The position numbers and the translations under genes were made by a program. Below the pieces are notes generated by a model that worked only from the letters and a program-made list of their open reading frames with translations, did no database searches and was not told where the DNA came from. Shown here piece by piece: positions 1 to 7,077 of a stretch of DNA of 46,715 nt. The DNA is from Cupriavidus sp. 2SB (lineage in GTDB: Bacteria > Pseudomonadota > Gammaproteobacteria > Burkholderiales > Burkholderiaceae), in NCBI RefSeq assembly GCF_005503625.1, contig NZ_SCMX01000053.1, forward strand, positions 1-46,715, read 5' to 3'. Numbering within the stretch: the stretch's first letter is position 1; every line of letters starts with the position of its first letter.

Positions 1-944
1 ACCCCGATGTGAGCCTTCTCGACCTTGCCGGCCCTCAGACCGTGTTCTGGGCTGCCAGCAACTACGCCCGTGCGCGCGGCATGGCGGGCTACCGTTGCCT
101 GACCGCGAGCTTTGACGGCGGGGTGATGGCATCGGTGGAAGGCACGGTGATGCAGACCGAGGCGATCGGCACCTACGATCCGCGCGTGATCGATACGGTG
201 ATCGTGCCGGGCTCGCCGGACATCCTCCAGGTGGCGCGCAACTCCGCGCCGCTGATCGCCTGGCTGCATTCGGCATCGGGCACGGTGCGGCGCGTGGCGT
301 CGGTGTGCAGCGGGGCGTTCCTGCTGGCCTATGCCGGGCTGCTCGACGGCAAGCGCGCCACCACGCACTGGGCCATGCTCGACCGCTTTCGCGAACTGTT
401 TCCCACGGTCGACCTCGATCCCGACGCGATCTTCGTGCAACAGCAGAACCTGTGGACCTCGGCTGGCGTGACCACCGGCATCGACCTGGCGCTGGCGATG
501 GTGGAGGCCGACTACGGCCACGAGGTGGCGCTCAACTCTGCCAAGGAACTGGCCGTGTACATGAAGCGGCCGGGCGGCCAGCCGCAGTTGAGCGAGATCC
601 TGATCTCGCAAAGCCGGCAGGTGCCGGTCTTCGAATCGCTGCATTTGTGGATCGTGCAGAACCTGTCGTGCGAAGCGCTCGGCGTGGAGCATCTGGCCGA
701 GCACGTGGGCATGAGTCCGCGCAATTTTGCGCGCGTCTACAAGGAGAAGACGGGGCGCACACCGGCCAAGGGCGTGGAGCATTTCCGCATGGAAGCCGCA
801 CGCCGGCTACTGCAGGACCCGACCCGTCCCATCGACCTGATCGCGCGCGATTGCGGCTTCGGCAGCGAGGAGCGCATGCGCGTGGCCTTCCAGCGGCACT
901 TCGGACTCTCGCCGAGCGAATACCGGCTCAAGGTGAATCGCTAG
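1..944 (+). CDS. GlxA-family AraC-type regulator (5' end cut by window)
   Basis: Transcriptional regulator with an N-terminal DJ-1/PfpI-like (glutamine-amidotransferase-like) sensor domain and a C-terminal AraC/XylS DNA-binding domain. The open frame runs into the window edge and the first visible residues read PDVSLLDLAGPQ, the usual interior of the first beta strand of this family, so the GTG at 9 is an internal valine and the true start lies upstream. The DJ-1 nucleophile-elbow region is seen as SVCSGAFLLAYAG. Two helix-turn-helix motifs are visible near the C terminus (MSPRNFARVYKEKTG and CGFGSEERMRVAFQRHFG). It reads toward the stress operon that begins 156 bp later. I infer, without proof, that it controls that operon through the 21-bp motif found there three times. 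The ligand is unknown. Confidence 0.9.
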   Translation, partial: PDVSLLDLAGPQTVFWAASNYARARGMAGYRCLTASFDGGVMASVEGTVMQTEAIGTYDPRVIDTVIVPGSPDILQVARNSAPLIAWLHSASGTVRRVASVCSGAFLLAYAGLLDGKRATTHWAMLDRFRELFPTVDLDPDAIFVQQQNLWTSAGVTTGIDLALAMVEADYGHEVALNSAKELAVYMKRPGGQPQLSEILISQSRQVPVFESLHLWIVQNLSCEALGVEHLAEHVGMSPRNFARVYKEKTGRTPAKGVEHFRMEAARRLLQDPTRPIDLIARDCGFGSEERMRVAFQRHFGLSPSEYRLKVNR

Positions 945-988
945 GCGCGCGTCTTACGACATCTTCCACACCACGATCCTCGATCCCC

Positions 989-1059
989 GATTGGTGCGAA
1001 ATGGGAAACACCGTGCGCCATGCGTCGGTCTGGTGCGTGCCAGGACCAATGCCTAGCAT
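989..1059 (+). promoter_or_regulatory. Candidate operator/promoter of the nmrA-ohr unit (motif copy 1)
   Basis: A 21-bp element GATTGGTGCG-N5-GGMAAC lies at 989-1009. A candidate -10 (TAGCAT, 1054-1059) follows after 44 bp, and a poor -35 (TGGTGC) sits near 1031. The same element with the same spacing recurs at 2411 and 4883. The weak -35 suits an activator-dependent promoter. The assignment to the upstream AraC-type regulator is inference. Confidence 0.5.
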
Positions 1060-1100
1060 GAGCATGGAGTCATTCCATTTTTCGCAGACGGAGGAGCATC

Positions 1101-1853
1101 ATGAAGATCGTTGTGATTGGCGGTACGGGACTGATTGGTACGAAAGTGGTGGCGCGGCTGGTGGCGCAGGGCCATGAGGTGGTGGCTGCCTCGCCGAAGA
1201 ATGGTGTCAACGCGCTGACCGGCGAAGGGCTGGCACAGGCGCTGGCCGGGGCAAAGGTCGTGGTCGATGTGGCCAACTCGCCGTCCTTTGAAGACAAGGC
1301 CGTACTGGACTTCTTCGAGACGTCGGGCCGCAACCTTGCCGAGGCGGAGAAGGCCGCTGGCGTGGCGCACCATGTGGCGCTTTCGGTGGTGGGCACCCAC
1401 AAGCTCGAACAAAGCGGCTACTTCCGCGCCAAGAATGCGCAGGAAGCACTGATCCGCCGCGCGGGAATACCGTTCACGATCGTGCGTGCGACGCAATTCC
1501 TCGAATTCCTCGGCGCCATCGCGCAGTCGGCGGGTGAGGGAGACGCCGTTCCGATCACCACTGCGCTGATCCAGCCGATTTCTTCCGACGATGTGGCGGA
1601 AGCCGTGGCCGACGCCGCGCTGGCTGCACCCGTCAACGGCATCGTCGAGATCGCCGGTCCCGAGCGATTCAAGATGAGCGACCTTGTGCAGCGCTATCTC
1701 ACGGCCATCGGCGACAAGCGCACCGTTGCCCCCGATCCTGCAGCGCGCTACTTCGGCGCCGACCTGCAGGAAGGCACGCTCGTACCGGAAGGCCAGGCAC
1801 GCCTGGGCCGCATCGGTTTCGAGGAATGGATGCGGACGTCCCAGAAAAAATAA
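1101..1853 (+). CDS. NmrA-like NAD(P)-binding atypical SDR
   Basis: Atypical/extended short-chain dehydrogenase of the NmrA/NAD(P)-binding Rossmann group, 250 aa. The dinucleotide fold starts at the N terminus with GGTGLIG (residues 7-13). A classical YxxxK dyad is not evident, as is common in NmrA-type proteins that act as redox sensors or quinone/nitro reductases. Substrate cannot be told from sequence. The start has a good ribosome site (GGAGGAGC upstream). The Ohr gene follows after only 22 bp, so the two are probably co-transcribed. Context with a peroxidase, an AhpD-like protein and a flavoprotein suggests a redox or electrophile-stress role. Confidence 0.85.
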   Translation: MKIVVIGGTGLIGTKVVARLVAQGHEVVAASPKNGVNALTGEGLAQALAGAKVVVDVANSPSFEDKAVLDFFETSGRNLAEAEKAAGVAHHVALSVVGTHKLEQSGYFRAKNAQEALIRRAGIPFTIVRATQFLEFLGAIAQSAGEGDAVPITTALIQPISSDDVAEAVADAALAAPVNGIVEIAGPERFKMSDLVQRYLTAIGDKRTVAPDPAARYFGADLQEGTLVPEGQARLGRIGFEEWMRTSQKK

Positions 1854-1875
1854 ACCCGGCGCCGGAGGAGACTTC

Positions 1876-2379
1876 ATGGAAAAGGAAGCACACCTTCAAC
1901 CCCCACCGCTGACGTTGCTCGACCGATACCACGGTGAAGGTTTTACGCCGCTTTACTCGACGACGGTGACGGTATCCGGCGGCGAAGCGGCGCATGGCCG
2001 TGCATCGGGCGTGGCCCGGTCCGACGATGGCAACCTTGTTCTCGACCTGCGCCTGCCCGCGGCGCTGGGTGGCCCGGGCGGTGGCACCAATCCCGAGCAA
2101 CTCTTTGCGGCGGGCTTTGCCGCCTGCTTTCACGGGGCACTCAGCCTGATTGCGCGACGCGAACGTATCGAGGTGCAAGGCATCACGGTGGTCGTGCAGG
2201 TTGCGTTCGGGCGCGACCCGGTCGATGGCGGCTATGCGCTGACGGCCGAGATTTGCGTTCGGCTGCCGGGCGTGGAGAAGGCGGTGGCCGAGGAACTGGT
2301 ACGCAACACCGAGCGCATGTGCCCCTATGCAAAGTTGGCGCGCGAGGGCATGCACAGCGTGATCACGGTGCTGGTCTGA
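1876..2379 (+). CDS. Ohr/OsmC-family organic hydroperoxide resistance protein
   Basis: Thiol peroxidase that reduces organic hydroperoxides, 167 aa, usually lipoamide-dependent in this family. The catalytic cysteine pair is visible as C84 (FAACFHGAL) and C149 (RMCPYAK). The Arg42 and Glu74 (TNPEQLFAAG) expected to organise the peroxidatic cysteine are also present, so it should be active. I chose the ATG after GCCGGAGGAGACTTC: it follows a strong ribosome site and gives the normal family length. It lies 22 bp behind the NmrA-like gene. No MarR-type OhrR gene is adjacent, which is unusual for ohr, so control probably comes from the GlxA-type regulator or an unlinked factor. Confidence 0.92.
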   Translation: MEKEAHLQPPPLTLLDRYHGEGFTPLYSTTVTVSGGEAAHGRASGVARSDDGNLVLDLRLPAALGGPGGGTNPEQLFAAGFAACFHGALSLIARRERIEVQGITVVVQVAFGRDPVDGGYALTAEICVRLPGVEKAVAEELVRNTERMCPYAKLAREGMHSVITVLV

Positions 2380-2410
2380 GCGGCTCGCGGCACAGGTGCG
2401 CAGCCGTTGT

Positions 2411-2482
2411 GATTGGTGCGCGGCCGGCAACAGAGTGGGCTCCTCGGCGGCACTACCGCGTCGCGCCGCCAACACCTACGAT
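2411..2482 (+). promoter_or_regulatory. Candidate operator/promoter of the ahpD-cupin unit (motif copy 2)
   Basis: Second copy of the GATTGGTGCG-N5-GGMAAC element at 2411-2431 in the 157-bp gap after ohr. A candidate -10 (TACGAT, 2477-2482) follows after 45 bp; no good -35 is present. This suggests an internal, activator-dependent promoter within the stress group. Confidence 0.45.
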
Positions 2483-2536
2483 GCATCTCGTGCGATGCAG
2501 GATGTCATCGCTCCCATCAGTCCACCAGGAGGAATC

Positions 2537-3016
2537 ATGACGCAACGTATTAACTTCTTCGAACAATCGCCGGAACTGTCCCGTAAGCTCATGGAGCTCG
2601 GCGCACTGTTCCAGAAGACCACGATCGAGCCGCATATCCGCGAACTGGTGGAGATCCGCGCGTCCCAGCTCAACGGTTGCGCATTCTGCGTGGACATGCA
2701 CACCAAGATGGCCAAGATTCACGGTGAGCGCGAGCTGCGCCTCTACCACGTGGCTATCTGGCGCGAGTCCACGCTGTTCGCGCCGCGCGAGCGTGCCGCG
2801 TTGGCGTGGGCCGAGGCCGTGACGCATCTGGGCGCCCAGGGTGTGCCTGACGACATCTACGAGCGCGTGCTGACGCAATTCAGCGAGAAGGAATTGTCGG
2901 ACCTGACGTTCCTGGTCGGTTCGATCAACGCATGGAACCGCCTGAACGTAGCATTCCGCATTGTGCCGGGATCGTCGGACAAGGCGTTCGGCCTCGACAA
3001 GGCCAACCTGGAGTAA
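2537..3016 (+). CDS. AhpD-like carboxymuconolactone decarboxylase-family protein
   Basis: All-helical protein of the CMD/AhpD superfamily, 159 aa. It carries the redox-active signature Cys48-x-x-Cys51 followed by His55 (CAFCVDMH), with Glu39 in the preceding helix (LVEIRASQLNGC). This is the proton-relay arrangement of AhpD-type disulfide reductases and peroxidases, so a thiol-peroxidase or disulfide-reductase role is more likely than decarboxylation. The ATG follows AGGAGGAATC, an excellent ribosome site. The exported cupin gene begins 4 bp after its stop, so the pair is translationally close. It forms the second half of the stress group, under its own copy of the shared 21-bp motif. Confidence 0.9.
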   Translation: MTQRINFFEQSPELSRKLMELGALFQKTTIEPHIRELVEIRASQLNGCAFCVDMHTKMAKIHGERELRLYHVAIWRESTLFAPRERAALAWAEAVTHLGAQGVPDDIYERVLTQFSEKELSDLTFLVGSINAWNRLNVAFRIVPGSSDKAFGLDKANLE

Positions 3017-3020
3017 TGCC

Positions 3021-3428
3021 ATGAAAGCGCTTCTATCCATGACGGCGGCGGTGGCGCTGTCGGTGCTGATGGCGGCCCCGGCCGCACACGCCGCGACGGA
3101 CGATGTGCAGGTGAAGGACCTGCTCGTGAAGCCGCTGGCTGACTACCCCGGCAAGGAAGTGCAGATGATCGTCGTGGAATACGGGCCAGGCGGTGCCGAT
3201 CCCGTGCATCGCCACGACGCGCACGGTTTCATCTACGTGCTCGAAGGCAGCATCGTGATGGGTGTGAAGGGCGGCAAGGAGGTGACGCTGAAACCCGGCG
3301 ACACCTTCTACGAAGGCCCCGATGATGTCCACACGGTGGGCCGCAATGCCAGCAAGACCAAGAAGGCGAAGTTCGTCGTCTTCCTCCTCAAGAAGCAGGG
3401 CGCTCCGATCCTGACACTGGAAAAGTAG
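3021..3428 (+). CDS. Exported cupin-fold protein
   Basis: Small cupin, 135 aa, with a clear Sec signal peptide (hydrophobic residues 4-22, cleavage expected after AHA at about 24), so it acts in the periplasm. The beta barrel carries HRH (His63, His65) plus His68 and His104 as likely metal ligands. The usual glutamate of cupin motif 1 is missing, with Gly69-Phe70 in its place. The frame starts 4 bp after the AhpD-like gene. Such single-domain cupins accompany carboxymuconolactone-decarboxylase-like proteins in many proteobacteria. The reaction is unknown; a dioxygenase or metal-binding sensor role is possible. Confidence 0.85.
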   Translation: MKALLSMTAAVALSVLMAAPAAHAATDDVQVKDLLVKPLADYPGKEVQMIVVEYGPGGADPVHRHDAHGFIYVLEGSIVMGVKGGKEVTLKPGDTFYEGPDDVHTVGRNASKTKKAKFVVFLLKKQGAPILTLEK

Positions 3429-3442
3429 CCCGCTGTCCCACA

Positions 3443-3466
3443 GGCACGGCTGCGTCTGGCCGTGCC
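3443..3466 (+). terminator. Hairpin after the cupin gene (possible attenuator/terminator)
   Basis: A perfect 8-bp stem (GGCACGGC / GCCGTGCC) with an 8-nt loop begins 14 bp after the cupin stop. Only a short, interrupted T stretch follows (CGTCGCTTTCC), so it may be a partial terminator or a 3'-end stabiliser. Confidence 0.35.
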
Positions 3467-3583
3467 CGTCGCTTTCCCCCTCCTGTCTTCTCATTGACCG
3501 GCGCGATGGCGTCCTGGAAAGGGGGAGACGTTTGCCTTGCATTTCCACCCGATTACCCGAGTACTGAATACGAGAGGACAACC

Positions 3584-4792
3584 ATGACACGAAAGATCCT
3601 GATCATTGGCGGCGGCTTTGCCGGACTGTGGACGGCACTCGGTGCCGCGCGCGTTGTCGACCAGCAAGGCGACAAGGCTGACGACGTGGAAATCACGCTG
3701 GTGTCGCCGCGTGCCGAACTCCATGTGCGGCCGCGTCTGCACGAGACGCATCCCGAGCAGATGGCCGTACCGTTCCTGCCGATCCTGAATGCCATTAACG
3801 TGAAGTTCATCGAGGGCACGGTGGAGCGTATCCATCCGGCGGATCGCATCGTCGATATCCAGACGGCCGCCGGCCAGACGCTAGCGTTCCCCTATGACCG
3901 CATGGTGCTGACCAGCGGCAGCCGCCTGTTCCGTCCGCCGCTGCCGGGGCTGGCCGAACACGCGTTCGCCGTGGATCAGCTCGACGAGGCCGTGAAGCTG
4001 CGCGAGCACCTGGAGGGTCTTGCATCAAAGACCGACACCGCGGCGCGTAACACGTTCGTCGTCGTGGGCGGTGGCTTTACCGGTCTGGAAGTGGCAACGG
4101 AATTGCCGGAGCGGCTGCGCAAGATCTTTGGCGACACCATGCGTCCGCGCATCGTCATCGTCGAACGCGCCGATGCCATCGGTCCCGATCTCGGCCCGGG
4201 TCCGCGTCCGCAGATTGTGGAGGCGCTCGAGCAACTGAATATCGAGACCCGTATTGGCGGCGGCGTGGTGTCGTTCGATGCCAATGGCGTGGTGACTGCC
4301 ACGGGCGAGCGCATCGATGCCGCCACCGTGATCTGGACGGGCGGCATGGTGGCCAGCGCGCTCACCACGCAGGTGGTGCCGACCGTCGATCGACAGGGTC
4401 GCCTGGAAGTGACCGAGGATCTCCGCGTGACCGGTGCAAAGGATGTCTTCGGCGCCGGTGACGTGGTGCGTGCGCTGACCGATGACGACGGCCACTACTC
4501 GCTGATGTCGTGCCAGCACGCGCTGTTCATGGGGCGCTTTGCCGGCTACAACGTCGCAGCGGATCTGCTGGGCCTGCCGACGAAGGCGTATCGCCAGGCG
4601 TTCTACGCCACCTGTCTCGATCTTGGTAGCTGGGGCGCGGTCTACACCGAAGGCTGGGATCGACAGGTCAAGCTCGTACGCGCCGAGGGCAAGGAACGCA
4701 AGATCATGATCAACACGCAGTGGATCTACCCACCCGCCGCCGATCGCGAGCAGGCGCTGGCCGCTGGAGACCCCGAGATCAGCTACGCCTGA
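3584..4792 (+). CDS. FAD-dependent NADH dehydrogenase-like oxidoreductase
   Basis: Pyridine nucleotide-disulfide oxidoreductase fold of the type II NADH dehydrogenase / FSP1-like class, 402 aa. The N-terminal FAD Rossmann motif is GGGFAG (residues 8-13), the internal NAD(P) motif is VVVGGGFTGLE, and FGAGDVVR is the FAD-pyrophosphate contact. No CxxC redox disulfide is evident, so electrons probably pass straight from FADH2 to a quinone or similar acceptor. The ATG has a good site (GAGAGGACAACC). It sits 155 bp behind the cupin gene and is closed by an intrinsic terminator. It is probably the reductase component of the stress group, but its electron acceptor cannot be read from sequence. Confidence 0.88.
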   Translation: MTRKILIIGGGFAGLWTALGAARVVDQQGDKADDVEITLVSPRAELHVRPRLHETHPEQMAVPFLPILNAINVKFIEGTVERIHPADRIVDIQTAAGQTLAFPYDRMVLTSGSRLFRPPLPGLAEHAFAVDQLDEAVKLREHLEGLASKTDTAARNTFVVVGGGFTGLEVATELPERLRKIFGDTMRPRIVIVERADAIGPDLGPGPRPQIVEALEQLNIETRIGGGVVSFDANGVVTATGERIDAATVIWTGGMVASALTTQVVPTVDRQGRLEVTEDLRVTGAKDVFGAGDVVRALTDDDGHYSLMSCQHALFMGRFAGYNVAADLLGLPTKAYRQAFYATCLDLGSWGAVYTEGWDRQVKLVRAEGKERKIMINTQWIYPPAADREQALAAGDPEISYA

Positions 4793-4814
4793 AGCACCGT
4801 CTTCATCCCGTTGG

Positions 4815-4851
4815 CCGGCGCCTTCCACCTCCGGGGGCGCCGGTTTTTTTT
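4815..4851 (+). terminator. Rho-independent terminator of the stress operon
   Basis: CCGGCGCC (4815-4822) pairs with GGCGCCGG (4836-4843) and is followed by eight Ts (4844-4851). It lies 22 bp after the flavoprotein stop codon. Confidence 0.92.
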
Positions 4852-4882
4852 CGTCCATCCTTCCTTGTTTTCGTGCTCCGTC

Positions 4883-4953
4883 GATTGGTGCGCAATCGGA
4901 AACGCCGCTTCCCCCCAGCGTGGCTTGTGACGCCCTGCAGCGCTGCATAGACT
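4883..4953 (+). promoter_or_regulatory. Candidate operator/promoter of the response-regulator gene (motif copy 3)
   Basis: Third copy of GATTGGTGCG-N5-GGMAAC at 4883-4903. A plausible sigma-70 promoter follows: -35 TTGTGA (4925-4930), a 17-bp spacer, and -10 TAGACT (4948-4953). The -10 again lies 44 bp after the motif. The gene start is at 5055, leaving a leader of roughly 95 nt. Confidence 0.5.
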
Positions 4954-5054
4954 TGCCCTATATAAGGCGCATGGCGGATGCAACATATCTTCCCGGTTTC
5001 ATCTGACCGATGCGCACATAAGTCTCAAGCCCTTCCGAAATCCGGAGTTGCATC

Positions 5055-5792
5055 GTGAAAGCATCGCCCTCGAATCCTGCTGGTGGCCGCGCGGCCTGTG
5101 AACCTGTGGTCTACATCGTCGATGACGATGTGGGCATGAATGACGCCTTGCAGGACCTGCTGCGGTCCGTGGGCCTGCGCACGCGCGCGTTTCTCTCGGC
5201 CGAGGCGTTCCTGACGACCACCATCGACACGGCGCCAGGATGTGTGGTCATGGACGTGCGGCTGCGCGGCACCAATGGACTGGAGGTGCAGCGCGAAATG
5301 GAGCGGCGCGGCATGTGCCTGCCCGTGGTGTTCATCACGGGCCATGGCGATATCGAGATGTCGGTGCGGGCGATGAAGGCTGGCGCGGTGGATTTCCTGC
5401 CCAAGCCGTTCCGGGACCAGGACTTGCTCGACGCCGTGGCGGAAGGCATTTCCGCCGACCGCAAGAAGCGGCACGTCCTGCAATGCAGCGACGATCTGCG
5501 CTCGCGGCTGGCCACGCTCAGTGACCGGGAGCGCGAAGTCATGACGCTGGCCGCGTCCGGACTCATGAACAAGCAGATCGCGGCCACCATCGGCATCAGC
5601 GAGGTGACCATCAAGATCCACCGCAGCCGTGCCATGCGCAAGATGGCGGCCCGCACATTCGCGGATCTGGTGAAGATGGCGCTGGAGCTGGAGCTTGAAC
5701 TGCCCATGATGCGCGAGCCTGCAACAACGGCGCAGCGCCGCCACATGGGAGCGGAATCGGGAACGGCGCCGCAGTGGGCGCCGGGCTACTGA
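5055..5792 (+). CDS. Orphan FixJ/NarL-type response regulator
   Basis: Two-component response regulator, 245 aa. The receiver domain (about 17-135) has the acidic pocket DDD (23-25), phosphoacceptor Asp67 (VVMDVRL), Thr95 (FITGHGD) and Lys117 (LPKPF). A LuxR-type helix-turn-helix follows (about 155-205, LSDREREVMTLAASG...). I accept the GTG start because CGGAG lies 8 bp upstream and it places the receiver normally. No histidine kinase is in the window, so the partner is unknown. It stands behind the stress-operon terminator and carries the same upstream 21-bp motif, suggesting it belongs to that regulon. It converges with the patatin gene, 12 bp separating the stops. Confidence 0.9.
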   Translation: MKASPSNPAGGRAACEPVVYIVDDDVGMNDALQDLLRSVGLRTRAFLSAEAFLTTTIDTAPGCVVMDVRLRGTNGLEVQREMERRGMCLPVVFITGHGDIEMSVRAMKAGAVDFLPKPFRDQDLLDAVAEGISADRKKRHVLQCSDDLRSRLATLSDREREVMTLAASGLMNKQIAATIGISEVTIKIHRSRAMRKMAARTFADLVKMALELELELPMMREPATTAQRRHMGAESGTAPQWAPGY

Positions 5793-5804
5793 ATCAGGCG
5801 GAGG

Positions 5805-7004
5805 CTATTGGCGGTGGATGTCGTGCGAGACGAACGGATTGTCGTGCGTCGGCATGGCCAGCCATTCCGGATGCAGCAGGGTCCCGCGGATATCCTCGCG
5901 CCCGCTCTTCCAGTGCTCGGCCATCGTCAGTGGTCCGAACTGAAAATCCTTCGCGCTGCCTTCGAACGACTTGTCGCGATAGATCAACTGAATCACGTTG
6001 TGGCGCGCATCGCACGCGCTTTCCGCGGCCTGACGGTAGGCGTCGGTTTCGCGGCGTTCCGGCGGTACCAGTGCCAGCACATCGGCAAGCAGGCGACGGA
6101 AATTCTGCTGCTCGCTCATGTAGTCGGTGATGAAGCGTGTGCGGCTGGAATACTGAATGTCCTTCTGCCGCGTGGCCACATCCGCGAGCGTATGCGGCAG
6201 GGCGCCTTGCGCGCTCCACAGGTCCACCTGGAAGATCAGCGCGTTGCGGCGCGGCTGCGATTTCAGGATCACGGAGAGCGGGGTGTTGGAAACGAGTCCG
6301 CCATCCCAGTAGTGCTCGCCATCGATTTCCACGGCCGGAAAGCCGGGCGGCAGCGCGCCGGAAGCCATGAAGTGTTCGGCGCGCAGGCGCATCTGCGTAT
6401 TGTCGAAGTAGACAAAGTTGCCGTTGCGCACATTGACCGCACCCACCGAGACGCGCATCTCTTCGTGACGATTGATGCGGTCGAAATCGGCAAAGCGCTC
6501 CAGTGTGGCTTTCAACGGCGTGGTGTCGTAGTAACTCGCACTGTTGATCGCCGAAGGTTGCGCGAAACCGGTGGGCCAGACGCGCGGCGAGAAGAAGCCG
6601 CGCTGGCCTTCCACGAGCGCCCGGGCCGCCTCGATGCCGTCGAACCAGATGCGCAGCGGATCGGGCCAGTGCTGCGCGCTGTCGGCCATCATCTCGTAGG
6701 GAAACAGGCTGGGCAGCCACGGCTGCCGGCAGATATGCGCCCAGAATTCGCGTAGCCGGGCCACGCGCTGCCCCGGTGCATTGCCCGCGATGATGGCTGC
6801 GTTCAGCGCACCAATCGAGATGCCCGCCACCCAGTTCGGTTCGATGCCCGCTTCGGCCAGGCCCTCATAGACGCCTGCCTGATAGGCGCCCAGCGCGCCG
6901 CCACCTTGCAGCACGAGCGCCTTGACGGCATATCTCCGGTCGATCTCCAGGCGCGCGGTGGCTGTGCCGGAAGACCCCTGCAGGTCCTGCTTTTCGTGGT
7001 ACAT
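5805..7004 (-). CDS. Patatin-like phospholipase (DUF3734-type)
   Basis: Serine lipid acyl hydrolase, 399 aa. The patatin oxyanion glycine loop is GGGALGAYQAG (residues 34-44), the nucleophile is Ser63 in GISIG, and the catalytic Asp lies in DGGLVSNTPL near residue 235. The long C-terminal part matches the DUF3734 extension of bacterial patatins. No signal peptide or membrane segment is visible, so it is probably cytosolic or peripheral. The ATG follows AAGGAATCGAAC. It is the last gene of an adc-bdh-patatin transcript, separated from bdh by a hairpin. Linkage to 3-hydroxybutyrate enzymes suggests it hydrolyses a lipid or polyhydroxybutyrate-granule ester, but this is inference. Confidence 0.88.
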   Translation of the reverse strand: MYHEKQDLQGSSGTATARLEIDRRYAVKALVLQGGGALGAYQAGVYEGLAEAGIEPNWVAGISIGALNAAIIAGNAPGQRVARLREFWAHICRQPWLPSLFPYEMMADSAQHWPDPLRIWFDGIEAARALVEGQRGFFSPRVWPTGFAQPSAINSASYYDTTPLKATLERFADFDRINRHEEMRVSVGAVNVRNGNFVYFDNTQMRLRAEHFMASGALPPGFPAVEIDGEHYWDGGLVSNTPLSVILKSQPRRNALIFQVDLWSAQGALPHTLADVATRQKDIQYSSRTRFITDYMSEQQNFRRLLADVLALVPPERRETDAYRQAAESACDARHNVIQLIYRDKSFEGSAKDFQFGPLTMAEHWKSGREDIRGTLLHPEWLAMPTHDNPFVSHDIHRQ

Positions 7005-7032
7005 GTTCGATTCCTTGAGCCATGGGTCATTT

Positions 7033-7068
7033 GCCCCGCTCTCGCTTCATGATTCATGACAGCGGGGC
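7033..7068 (-). other. Intercistronic hairpin between bdh and the patatin gene
   Basis: GCCCCGCT (7033-7040) and AGCGGGGC (7061-7068) form a perfect 8-bp stem around a 20-nt loop that itself contains TCATGA twice. There is no T tract, so it looks like an mRNA processing or stabilising element rather than a terminator. It could make bdh more abundant than the downstream patatin. Confidence 0.45.
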
Positions 7069-7077
7069 GCAGTCGGC

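Noticed and set aside
9..11. GTG at position 9 as the start of the GlxA-type gene
   Set aside because: The codons before it continue the conserved strand (Pro-Asp) in frame, so the gene simply starts outside the window.
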